A stretch of DNA of 20,610 nucleotides. Source: Planctomycetaceae bacterium. Lineage in GTDB: Bacteria > Planctomycetota > Planctomycetia > Pirellulales > PALSA-1355. The notes under the pieces are model-generated. The model was not told the DNA's origin. It made no database searches and saw only the letters and a program-made list of their open reading frames with translations. Where the stretch lies: positions 1-20,610 of the forward strand of contig SXHT01000221.1 of NCBI GenBank assembly GCA_005773095.1, read 5' to 3'. The position numbers were made by a program, and so were the translations under genes. Shown piece after piece: positions 1 to 6,979 of this stretch. Every line of letters starts with the position of its first letter. Position 1 is the first letter of the stretch.

Positions 1-1413
1 ATCTCTCCCTATTGCCTGAAACACGATCACAATGTGCGAATCTACATCGGCGCGCTGCCCTTGTTACTCGCATTGTGGGCCGCCGTGCGCTGGCGGAGTT
101 TTGGCAGCCTGCGCGGACTGGTCTTGGCGACCGCCATCTTCGCACTCGGCATGGTCTGGTTGGCCCTTGGCAAGTATGGTGGGCTGGCCTACCTGCAGCG
201 TACCTTGCCGTTCATTGGCGATTTCCGCTTTCCCTCGCGTTGCGTGGTACTCCTCACGTTCGCGGTCAGCGTATTAAGCGCGTTCGCCCTGGTCGATTTA
301 AGCTCCCTGGCGCGGGAACCTCGGAAACTTTCGCGGCTCACGTGGATGGCCATCCTCTCCGTGGTGATCTTGAGTGTACTCGTGACGGCCCGCTGTTTCG
401 TCAGGATGACGGAGCAAGCCCAGGCCATGCCCGGATTACTCTTTCTCGGTTCGGTGTTTTTTGTGGTGGGCGGCGCGTTACTCATCGCTGCGGCGCGCGG
501 CCAGCGCTGGGCCATTCCGCTGTTAATCGTCGCCGCAGTGGCCGACCCCGCGTATTATGGCCTGTCGTATGCTGTGTTCGGCGACTTTGATCGAATCTTC
601 GAGGACGTGAGAATTCCCAACCATTTGCCGCTCGATGCCGAATTGGCGGATTTTGAACCGCCGCCCACCACGGACAAGTCGTACCGTTTGCTGGGCGGCC
701 CCGGATACAGCCTGATCCTCGTCACCAGCCAAGGCTGGAAACGCCTCGAAGGGATCGAAGGTCTGCCCCCGTACAAGCGACTCGATTACCGCACCCTTCC
801 CGCCCTCCGTGTTTCCAGCACCCGCTGGGTCCACAAGGAACCGCCCCTGGTGTCTTTCTTCGGTTCAGGCAGCACGATCTTTGATTCCTCCAAGGTCACG
901 CCGCTGCTCGGAACTCCGGTGGGATCGTGGTATGAAGTGCAGGATGTCTTGCCGCGAGTCCGCTGCGTGACGCAGACCGTCGTCAGCCAATCCCCGGCCG
1001 AGGACATTCAAAAAATTGATGTCGCCAACACGGCCCTGGTGAGCGAACCGGTATCGCTTGAAAACGCCGTGGCCGCGACGGCTGGCACAGCGACCATCCT
1101 CGAAGATCGCCCCGGCCGGATTCAAGTCCGCGTCAATGTGCCTTCGCGTCAGTTGCTCGTCCTGTCCGAGAGTTATCACAAATCGTGGCGCATCGAAGTC
1201 GATGGCCAGCCTGGTCCCACGCCGGTCCGGACCTATGGCGATTTTCTCGGCGTGGTGGTCGAACCGGGTGAACACGCCGTAGCCTTCACGTATGCCTCGG
1301 CCAGTCTGCGCAAAGGACTGCTGATTTCCTTGTCGGCTATGGCCGTGATGCTGGCGCTGGCCGCCAGCGGATTCTTCGGCAAGCGGCCCGTGGCAGTTCA
1401 CGCCCAGACGTAA
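1..1413 (+). CDS. YfhO-like multi-pass membrane protein, 5' end outside window
   Basis: The reading frame is open from base 1 (codons ATC TCT CCC...) with no stop before the GTG at 34, so this is the C-terminal 470 residues of a longer protein and not a gene starting at 34. Six or so hydrophobic segments fall in the first half (for example around LPLLLALWAAV, VVLLTFAVSVL and GLLFLGSVFFVVGG), followed by an extracytoplasmic region and one last TM segment near the C terminus. The C-terminal part carries the pattern typical of YfhO-family proteins: LSESYHKSWRIEVDG, then a Gly/Val-rich stretch, PGEHAVAFTY and a final LRKGLLISLS helix. YfhO proteins are large membrane proteins linked to glycosylation of lipoteichoic acid or other surface polymers; the reaction here is inferred only from that family. 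The gene is convergent with the next one, with 20 bases between stops. Confidence 0.8.
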   Translation: MSPYCLKHDHNVRIYIGALPLLLALWAAVRWRSFGSLRGLVLATAIFALGMVWLALGKYGGLAYLQRTLPFIGDFRFPSRCVVLLTFAVSVLSAFALVDLSSLAREPRKLSRLTWMAILSVVILSVLVTARCFVRMTEQAQAMPGLLFLGSVFFVVGGALLIAAARGQRWAIPLLIVAAVADPAYYGLSYAVFGDFDRIFEDVRIPNHLPLDAELADFEPPPTTDKSYRLLGGPGYSLILVTSQGWKRLEGIEGLPPYKRLDYRTLPALRVSSTRWVHKEPPLVSFFGSGSTIFDSSKVTPLLGTPVGSWYEVQDVLPRVRCVTQTVVSQSPAEDIQKIDVANTALVSEPVSLENAVAATAGTATILEDRPGRIQVRVNVPSRQLLVLSESYHKSWRIEVDGQPGPTPVRTYGDFLGVVVEPGEHAVAFTYASASLRKGLLISLSAMAVMLALAASGFFGKRPVAVHAQT

Positions 1414-1433
1414 CCGCCGTGGCCTTGGGCCTG

Positions 1434-2255
1434 CTATCCGCCGCAACCGGCATACGTTCGCTGCGCGAATTCGACCGCCTGCGCCAGCCCCTCGATGGTA
1501 AACGGCTGGCATTCGCGCATCTCAATCGAGAGCCACTCTTTATACGGCGTCGCACGTAAGGCCCCGGCGATTGTTTCATGCGGCACCTGCCCCGTTCCGA
1601 CCGGGCGAAGTTCCTCGTCGCTGATATGAAAATGTTTTAGCCAGGGCAGCCCGCGTTCCAGGATCGCCGTGACATCGTCTCCGGCCAAAGTCATGCAGGC
1701 GGTATCCAGATGCAGCCGCAATCCTGGCCGATTGACGACCTGAACTAATTCAATCGCGTCCGCGGCATGCGTGATAAAATCCGCCCCATATTGCGGCGGG
1801 TTTGCTTCCAGCACGACGCACGTCCCACTCCGCTGGGCCGCCTCGGCCAGGCCCGCGAAGAATTCCACCGCGACCGGCCAAATCTCCCCCCGCGGTTGCG
1901 TCCCAATCCGGCGGTTCTTCGGCGAACCGAAAACCAGGCTCTGACACCCGAGCCGCGCGCAGAGGTCAATCATCCGGACCAGGTAATCAAACGTCTGCCG
2001 CCGCACTGCTACATCGTCAAAAATCGTCATTTCCGGCCGTCCAAACAGCAAGGACTGCGCGGCGACGATTTCAATCCCGAGCGAATTCCAAAACCGGCGG
2101 CATTCTTTAATTTGCTCGTCGGTCGCGGTCAGCGGTTGCGCCCAAAGCTTCGGCGGCGCGACCTCGATCCCCTGAACACCGTGGGCGATCAGCAGCTCTG
2201 CCACGGCTTCATCTGCACTCGACGGCCAGGCGATATTGGAAATGGCCAGTTTCAT
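1434..2255 (-). CDS. Sugar phosphate isomerase/epimerase family protein (TIM barrel)
   Basis: A 273-residue protein of the xylose isomerase-like / AP endonuclease 2 TIM-barrel family. The frame is open upstream, but the start is set at 2255 because homologous proteins begin at this MKLAISNIAW segment and because this ATG overlaps the upstream stop as ATGA, which implies translational coupling. Putative metal-site residues are E150 (VLEANPPQ), D184 (HLDTACM), H208/H210 (HFHISDEE) and E245 (LSIEMRE), near the usual strand ends. The family isomerises or epimerises sugars and inositols, usually with a divalent metal; the substrate cannot be read from the sequence. It is the last gene of the minus-strand glycan cluster, immediately after an SDR epimerase, so a role in making or remodelling a sugar for a surface glycan is likely. 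Confidence 0.85.
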   Translation of the reverse strand: MKLAISNIAWPSSADEAVAELLIAHGVQGIEVAPPKLWAQPLTATDEQIKECRRFWNSLGIEIVAAQSLLFGRPEMTIFDDVAVRRQTFDYLVRMIDLCARLGCQSLVFGSPKNRRIGTQPRGEIWPVAVEFFAGLAEAAQRSGTCVVLEANPPQYGADFITHAADAIELVQVVNRPGLRLHLDTACMTLAGDDVTAILERGLPWLKHFHISDEELRPVGTGQVPHETIAGALRATPYKEWLSIEMRECQPFTIEGLAQAVEFAQRTYAGCGG

Positions 2256-3028
2256 GCGCTGACTCCCTCGCGTTCGGAACGCACCCACGCGCCCATTTCG
2301 GTCAGAACCTGCTCGCGGGAATAACAATATCCATGGTCCCCGCCGAAAACCTGGGCGTGTCGCGAGCGAATATTGTAGCGCGCCGGCGGCGTTCCGGTAT
2401 CGTTCGTGAAATCGATCCCGAACGCTGCCCGAGCCGCTTCACCGATGGTCACCGGTTCGGTCACGAAGTTGACCAAGCCCAATTGGTGTTGTTGGGCCTT
2501 TCGCACGTCGTCCCACAACCGATTCATGTTATAGAACTGAAAACTGCCGGCCGCGTTGACTTTGTGAAGTTCATTGTTATGCAGCAAGTCATAGAGCGCG
2601 TTCTTCCGCAAGCCGGGGCCAAATAATCCCGGCAGCCGAATCACGAGCGTATTGGAAAAATGCCCCTTTACTAATTCTTCGAGCAGAAGCCGATTGCGGC
2701 CATAGGTCTGCTGCGCGGCGGTGTCGATGACGGTCTCCTCGTCCACTTCCACCGGCTTTGGATAAACATCAACCGTGGACATCACGACGACCTGCTGGGC
2801 GACACAGCGACTCACGCACCCCCAGAGTCGGTCGAGAATCGCGCGATCCGCGGCCGGGTCACCATTGGCGATCCACTTGGCCGCCGGCATCCCACTGATG
2901 ACCAGCAGTTCAAACGCATTCCCCTGAATCTCCTCGATATTCTTCGAGTTGTAGCAATGCGTGAACCCGGTCTGTCGCGCCAGACTGCCACCGACAAATC
3001 CGGTATGTCCAATCAAGGCTGTGTTCAT
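2252..3028 (-). CDS. NAD(P)-dependent sugar epimerase/dehydratase (extended SDR)
   Basis: A 258-residue Rossmann-fold protein. The nucleotide-binding glycine motif GHTGFVG is at residues 7-13 at the very N terminus, which supports the ATG at 3028. VVMSTVDVYP around residues 81-90 matches the active-site serine/threonine strand of extended SDRs. The catalytic Tyr is Y109 (TYGRNR), but the lysine expected four residues later is R113, so the canonical YxxxK reads YxxxR. RLPGLFGPG after residue 130 is the usual substrate-pocket motif. At 258 residues it is shorter than most nucleotide-sugar epimerases (about 310-340). Its stop overlaps the start of the downstream isomerase as ATGA. Upstream, a 136-bp palindromic element separates it from the GT2 gene of the same cluster. 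Exact substrate unknown. Confidence 0.85.
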   Translation of the reverse strand: MNTALIGHTGFVGGSLARQTGFTHCYNSKNIEEIQGNAFELLVISGMPAAKWIANGDPAADRAILDRLWGCVSRCVAQQVVVMSTVDVYPKPVEVDEETVIDTAAQQTYGRNRLLLEELVKGHFSNTLVIRLPGLFGPGLRKNALYDLLHNNELHKVNAAGSFQFYNMNRLWDDVRKAQQHQLGLVNFVTEPVTIGEAARAAFGIDFTNDTGTPPARYNIRSRHAQVFGGDHGYCYSREQVLTEMGAWVRSEREGVSA

Positions 3029-3112
3029 GGCGGGTTATGGTCTGGTTGAGGCTGTCGTTGAATCTGATACCAGCCGTCGGGCTGAAGCGGAAAAAGCTCA
3101 AGATCTTTGAAA

Positions 3113-3120
3113 TCGTTGGT
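3113..3120. repeat. 8-bp direct repeat flanking palindromic element copy 1 (left)
   Basis: TCGTTGGT directly abuts the left GTAA end of the element. The identical octamer follows the right end at 3257-3264. A perfect 8-bp duplication is the expected scar of cut-and-paste insertion by IS66-type transposases. Confidence 0.75.
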
Positions 3121-3256
3121 GTAACCGTTCACGGGCCGGGGACTGGCTCATTTTCCCGGCGAATTCGCCAGAGGCGCAGGGTTCTGTCAGGAGGTTGTCC
3201 AACGTGGTTCCCGGGAAAATGTGCCTGTCCCCCTCTCTTGGCCCGTGAACGGTTAC
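3121..3256 (+). mobile_element. Palindromic MITE-like element, copy 1 (IS66-type ends)
   Basis: A 136-bp element with perfect 17-bp terminal inverted repeats, GTAACCGTTCACGGGCC at the left and its reverse complement ending at 3256. Inside these lies a second, imperfect pair of arms: GGGGACTGGCTCATTTTCCC and, inverted on the right, GGGGACAGGCACATTTTCCC. About 50 bp in the middle are largely unpaired. No open frame in it looks coding. GTAA ends together with the 8-bp flanking duplication fit a non-autonomous IS66-family derivative; no transposase is in the window, so mobilisation would have to be in trans. It sits between the soluble GT2 gene and the epimerase gene of the glycan cluster and could act as a partial terminator or RNA-processing hairpin there. 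Confidence 0.85.
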
Positions 3257-3264
3257 TCGTTGGT
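3257..3264. repeat. 8-bp direct repeat flanking palindromic element copy 1 (right)
   Basis: TCGTTGGT immediately after the right terminal repeat, identical to 3113-3120. The perfect match suggests a fairly recent insertion compared with copies 2 and 3. Confidence 0.75.
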
Positions 3265-3282
3265 TTTGCGGACTCTCTTGCT

Positions 3283-4110
3283 TCAGGGAGATTTGACGGA
3301 GTCATCCTTCGAATCCCGTGACTCGGTGGGATTGTAATGCCCCAGGCAGACCTTGAATAAACACTGAATCACGCGAAAATTTCCCCGCACGCCGCCAATC
3401 TTGGTCGGCACCGGTCCTTGCGCAGGATAACAGCGGGACACCGGGATTTCCATCACGCGGAACCCCAACCGCGCCGCCCGAACCGCCAGATAATAATGCA
3501 ATTCGTACCCGGCGAATACCCTTCGAAACAAGGCCACGCGCGGATCTTCGAGAAACCGCCGGCTATACGCGCGAAAACCGTTTGTCGTGTCGGTATAGCG
3601 AAATCCCGACGCCCAGCGCATCATCGGCACGTGCAACAGCTTTAACCCCCACCACCGCGATCGCGGCAGGTTCTCTGATACACCCCCCGGGATGAACCGT
3701 GAACCCTGCACGTGGTCGAACCCGTCGCGCAATTTTGCCAAAAATTCCGGGATCGCTTCCGGGCCGTCCTTGTTGTTCCCGTCAATCGCGATGACCCCTT
3801 GATATCCGCGGGCCAAGGCCCAGCCAAAGGCCATGCGCATTTGCGCGCCGAGTTTCCCCGGCCCCGTCTTCGTTAACAGCGTGTTGACCGCAAGCGGTCG
3901 CAAGACCTGCTCCGCCGTCGAGCCATCCGTGCTGCCGCCGTCGGCAATGACAATGTCCACCAATCCGGCCCAAGGGCGCATGCGTTCCAAGAGTTTGTGC
4001 AGCTTGCCATTCTCATTGATGACGAAAACAGCGATGCAATACTCGGCCGACTTCGGCCGAAACTCCTGCACCGTATGCTCGGGAATCTGTCGGGGCGTTT
4101 CTATGCTCAT
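3283..4110 (-). CDS. Family 2 glycosyltransferase, soluble, polyprenyl-phosphate type
   Basis: A 275-residue GT-A fold glycosyltransferase of family 2. The nucleotide-binding segment is IVIADGGSTDGS (D57 onward), and the metal/sugar-nucleotide motif is IDGNNKDG (D110 to D115), a variant seen in DPM1-like enzymes that load a sugar onto polyprenyl phosphate. A further VQGSRFIPGG and TDTTNGFRAYSRR segment matches the acceptor-side region of that group. There is no C-terminal membrane helix, unlike the neighbouring GT2, so it is probably cytoplasmic or peripheral. The ATG at 4110 precedes a short polar N-terminal tail. It belongs to the minus-strand glycan cluster, about 90 bp after the upstream GT2 gene. 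Sugar donor unknown. Confidence 0.88.
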   Translation of the reverse strand: MSIETPRQIPEHTVQEFRPKSAEYCIAVFVINENGKLHKLLERMRPWAGLVDIVIADGGSTDGSTAEQVLRPLAVNTLLTKTGPGKLGAQMRMAFGWALARGYQGVIAIDGNNKDGPEAIPEFLAKLRDGFDHVQGSRFIPGGVSENLPRSRWWGLKLLHVPMMRWASGFRYTDTTNGFRAYSRRFLEDPRVALFRRVFAGYELHYYLAVRAARLGFRVMEIPVSRCYPAQGPVPTKIGGVRGNFRVIQCLFKVCLGHYNPTESRDSKDDSVKSP

Positions 4111-4202
4111 GCAGTCATCGGCGTTGAGTAAGGACGTCCGACGAATTCTCGATCGAATTCGCCATCTTTAGCAATACTCGAACCGCCCGCTCGGTGTCGC
4201 GG

Positions 4203-5201
4203 CTATTCCGTCTTATCCTGAATCACATTTCGCTTGCCAATGTCGGCCAACATCACCGCGCTCGATTGCTCATCGCGAATGTGATACAGGGGACGATCCA
4301 GACCCTCTTCCATCAATCGTCCGACGCACTCGCCGAGCAGGGCCAGCATCATGAAGACCAGCAGGAATAACCCGCTGACTTGTAAGCTGAGCGTGGTCCA
4401 ACCCGCCGCCACGTCCGGCTTAATTAGATAGACGATGACTACGTACACGCTGTAGCCCAGGCTCATCGCGCTGCCGACTAAACCTGTCAGGCTGACCAGC
4501 CGCAATGGCAAAATCGAGTAATGCAACAACACCGACAGTCCCACCCGCACCGCGCTTGGCACACTGCGAACGTCGTAACTACCGGCGGTCGGCCTGCGAT
4601 CATAAGGATAGATCGCCGTGTTCAGTCCAATCTCCGCGGCCAACACGGTCAGATACCGCCGCCGCGTGCGAATCCGCGTTAGCGCGTTGACCGCCGCGCG
4701 ACTAAACACACGGTATGTCGTCGTCCCCACCAGGATCTGAACGTTAAGCAGCAACCGGCTCAACCAGACAAACGTCGCCCGCAGGAAGCGATAAATCAAC
4801 CCCGCCGGCGGCGGCGAACGATCCAAACCCAGCACGATATCCTGATTGGACCGGCACAGTTCAATCATGGCCACCATTTCGCCCAGCGGGTCCCCCTGCG
4901 GATCCAGAGTAACAACAAAGTCGCCAATCGCGGAATCCATCCCCGCCGTGATGGCGGTCTCGGCCGGAATTTTGCGCGACAACCGCAAATATCGCACGCA
5001 CTTGAACCGTGACAATTGCTGTTGCACGGCTTTCGTGGCCGAGCCGGGGGAACCGTTGTCGATCAACAAGATTTCAAAATTCGAGTATTGTTCGGTGAGT
5101 CGCTGATGGGCCTCCGCCACGAACGCTGGCAACCAAGCGCCGTCGTCCTCGATCAATGCGAGGACGGAAACAAACACATCCGCCGGTCCGGTTCCACTCA
5201 T
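4203..5201 (-). CDS. Family 2 glycosyltransferase with two C-terminal TM helices (GtrB/ArnC-like)
   Basis: A 332-residue GT2 enzyme. LLIDNGSPGS (D48) is the nucleotide-binding motif and TLDPQGDP (D100, D104) is the DxD-like site, corresponding to DLQDPP in polyprenyl-phosphate mannosyl/glucosyltransferases. Two hydrophobic helices at about residues 236-260 and 272-294 are the usual membrane anchor of the GtrB/ArnC group, which makes polyprenyl-P-sugar at the inner face of the cytoplasmic membrane. The ATG at 5201 is preferred over an upstream GTG at 5213 because it overlaps the upstream stop as ATGA, like the pair at 2252-2255, and has a G-rich stretch about 11 bases upstream. Probably paired with the other GT2 in building a lipid-linked sugar. 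Confidence 0.88.
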   Translation of the reverse strand: MSGTGPADVFVSVLALIEDDGAWLPAFVAEAHQRLTEQYSNFEILLIDNGSPGSATKAVQQQLSRFKCVRYLRLSRKIPAETAITAGMDSAIGDFVVTLDPQGDPLGEMVAMIELCRSNQDIVLGLDRSPPPAGLIYRFLRATFVWLSRLLLNVQILVGTTTYRVFSRAAVNALTRIRTRRRYLTVLAAEIGLNTAIYPYDRRPTAGSYDVRSVPSAVRVGLSVLLHYSILPLRLVSLTGLVGSAMSLGYSVYVVIVYLIKPDVAAGWTTLSLQVSGLFLLVFMMLALLGECVGRLMEEGLDRPLYHIRDEQSSAVMLADIGKRNVIQDKTE

Positions 5202-6328
5202 AGTTCTGTCCACCCGAATTGTCGCGCCATCACATCCAAGACATCGTAAACAGTGTCAATTTTGCCACCCATGACAAGATGGTAATTCCGCAGCCCCTCG
5301 TAATGCGGCCGAAACAATATCGGCCGCGAATCGTCCGTTTCGCTCCGGGGCAACAAGGTCTTCACCTCCCACAATGAACCTCGATATTCACACCGCTTCA
5401 TCAACGGCACATACCGGGCGGCATCCCGCACCATGTGTTGATAGGCCGTTTCTTTCGGCAGCGCGTCAAAAATTTCATAGGCCGGCCGATAATCGGGTCC
5501 CCCGTCATACCAATGGCCGTGCGGCGTATACCGCACATGGCTTAAGGAATGCAATTGCCGGGCCGGAAACGACATGCACGAGAAAAACGGGCCATCCATC
5601 ATCGTGATGCCATAGTTGCGCAGCTCTGGCGGTACCGCGACCAAAGCCAACTCCGTCAATTCATGTTTTAGCGGAATCGGCCGCAGCACGCCCGCCGCCG
5701 GTTGGTTCAGTTGCGAATACGTGCAGCAAAAGACCTGGCCCGCCTGCACCTGAGTTTCTCCGGCCGCTCCGCGGAGCCGCACGGCCAAGGAACCATCGGG
5801 CGACGGCTCGACCGCCACCACTTCCGTCTGGCAGCGCACGTCCACTTTCGCCCGCCGCACCCGCTCCAGCATGATCTCCTTCAGCACGGTCGAGTTAAAC
5901 GCATACTCGGTGGTTTGAAAGACCCCTTCCACCAGTGCCCGGTCGAACAACCGCGAAATCTCCCGCGACGCCGGATCAATCGGTGCCCCAATGCGTTTCA
6001 TGACTTGGTAATACTGCTCGGCCGACGTCTTCGACCCATGCCGCGCAATGGCATACACCTTCTGAAAATCGGCGTCGATCGCCGGTCGAAACTCCGCCAG
6101 AAAACGCGGGAAATTCACCCGCGACCGGACCGCCGTCAATACGCTCCGGGGGTAGTGATACCCGTTATGAACTCGCGCCTGATTGTGATACGACGCCCGC
6201 TGCAGCGCGTCTGGGCCGCGCTCGCACACGATAACGCGCGGAAAATGACGGGACAAATACTCCCCCAGGTAGAGGCCGTAAAAGCCGGCCCCGATAATCA
6301 GAATGTCACAAGTTTCACGAGACTCCAT
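5198..6328 (-). CDS. FAD-dependent oxidoreductase (DAO-like fold)
   Basis: A 376-residue flavoprotein. The N-terminal dinucleotide-binding motif ILIIGAGFYGLYLGEYL (GAGFYG at 13-18) is followed by an acidic strand end (VIVCERG) and a NQARVHNGYHYPRS segment that would sit near the isoalloxazine ring. VMGGKIDTVYDVLD near the C terminus is the second FAD-contact region. It resembles D-amino-acid-oxidase-like or UDP-galactopyranose-mutase-like flavoproteins found in polysaccharide clusters; the substrate is not evident. It is the first gene of the minus-strand cluster, and its stop overlaps the next ATG by ATGA. I see no strong Shine-Dalgarno or promoter for it in the 6329-6474 region. Confidence 0.82.
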   Translation of the reverse strand: MESRETCDILIIGAGFYGLYLGEYLSRHFPRVIVCERGPDALQRASYHNQARVHNGYHYPRSVLTAVRSRVNFPRFLAEFRPAIDADFQKVYAIARHGSKTSAEQYYQVMKRIGAPIDPASREISRLFDRALVEGVFQTTEYAFNSTVLKEIMLERVRRAKVDVRCQTEVVAVEPSPDGSLAVRLRGAAGETQVQAGQVFCCTYSQLNQPAAGVLRPIPLKHELTELALVAVPPELRNYGITMMDGPFFSCMSFPARQLHSLSHVRYTPHGHWYDGGPDYRPAYEIFDALPKETAYQHMVRDAARYVPLMKRCEYRGSLWEVKTLLPRSETDDSRPILFRPHYEGLRNYHLVMGGKIDTVYDVLDVMARQFGWTEL

Positions 6329-6474
6329 GTGAGCTTACGCCGCGCGAGGGGTGATGTTCATCGTAGCACGAACCGCAAGATTCCTAACGAGCCGGACAAC
6401 TTCGACCACCCCTGCGGATTGATTTCCCATCGACGAAGGATGAGTTGTATCGAATAGGCCGATAATCGTAATTG

Positions 6475-6610
6475 GTAACCGTTCACGGGCAAAGAGAGGG
6501 GGACAGGCACATTTTCCCGGGAACTACGTAGGGCAACCCGTCAACAGGACGACGCACCTCTGGCGAATTCGCCGGGAAAATGAGCCAGTCCCCGGCCCGT
6601 CAACGGTTCC
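6475..6610 (-). mobile_element. Palindromic MITE-like element, copy 2 (inverted, degraded ends)
   Basis: 136 bp, reverse-complement orientation relative to copies 1 and 3. The end at 6475 reads GTAACCGTTCACGGG; the other end has two changes (GTCAACGGTTCC). The inner arms GGGGACAGGCACATTTTCCC and GGGAAAATGAGCCAGTCCCC are intact, while the centre has diverged. Flanking octamers CGTAATTG (6467-6474) and CGCAACGG (6611-6618) agree at 5 of 8 positions, consistent with an old, decayed duplication. It lies in the intergenic region between the divergent glycan cluster and the TPR gene. Confidence 0.8.
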
Positions 6611-6979
6611 CGCAACGGATCGACGACGGCCTGCTAGCAGGCCGAACTCGTTGCATGCCAGCGGTTTATTCGTGCTGGGGCGCTGGGAGATCGGTTGGCA
6701 TTCTCCAGAATCATCGCGGCGCCATTCTCACCCAGGCCACCTTTCCCGAGGGAGGTAAAGATCGAGAAGTGCACACTGCGGGGGCCTGAGGGGCCTGAAA
6801 CTGGGGCGAAGTTCACTAGACACGCACAGGCGATCTCGTCATACTCCGCCGCCAAATTTCCGCGATCAGGGCGAATGTGTAATGCCTACGCCGCACCACC
6901 GCGCGCTGTTTCCGATTTTCAATTCGAGCAGGCCTGGCACGACGCCTGGCCTTCCCGGTCGCTCAAGGAGGAGCAGACC
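6611..6979. other. Intergenic stretch with no supported gene
   Basis: Upstream of the TPR gene. An open frame runs from 6695 into that gene, but its translation here is Arg/Pro/Ser-rich, without a domain or signal peptide, and a much better start with a Shine-Dalgarno sequence lies at 6980. The only structure seen is an 18-bp perfect palindrome at 6627-6644. The promoters of the divergent genes must lie between 6329 and 6979, but I see no convincing -35/-10 pair. Confidence 0.5.
6627..6644. repeat. 18-bp perfect palindrome beside element copy 2
   Basis: CGGCCTGCTAGCAGGCCG is self-complementary with no loop. It starts 17 bases after the end of element copy 2. It could be a protein-binding dyad or a chance palindrome; no T-tract follows, so a terminator is unlikely. 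Confidence 0.45.

Noticed and set aside
3037..3321. 94-codon plus-strand frame through element copy 1, considered as a small gene or transposase remnant
   Set aside because: It spans the palindrome itself and resembles no transposase; the repeat explains the sequence.
6695..6979. N-terminal extension of the TPR protein from an ATG at 6695
   Set aside because: No domain or signal in the extension. It would bury the AAGGAGG site and the signal peptide that begins at 6980.
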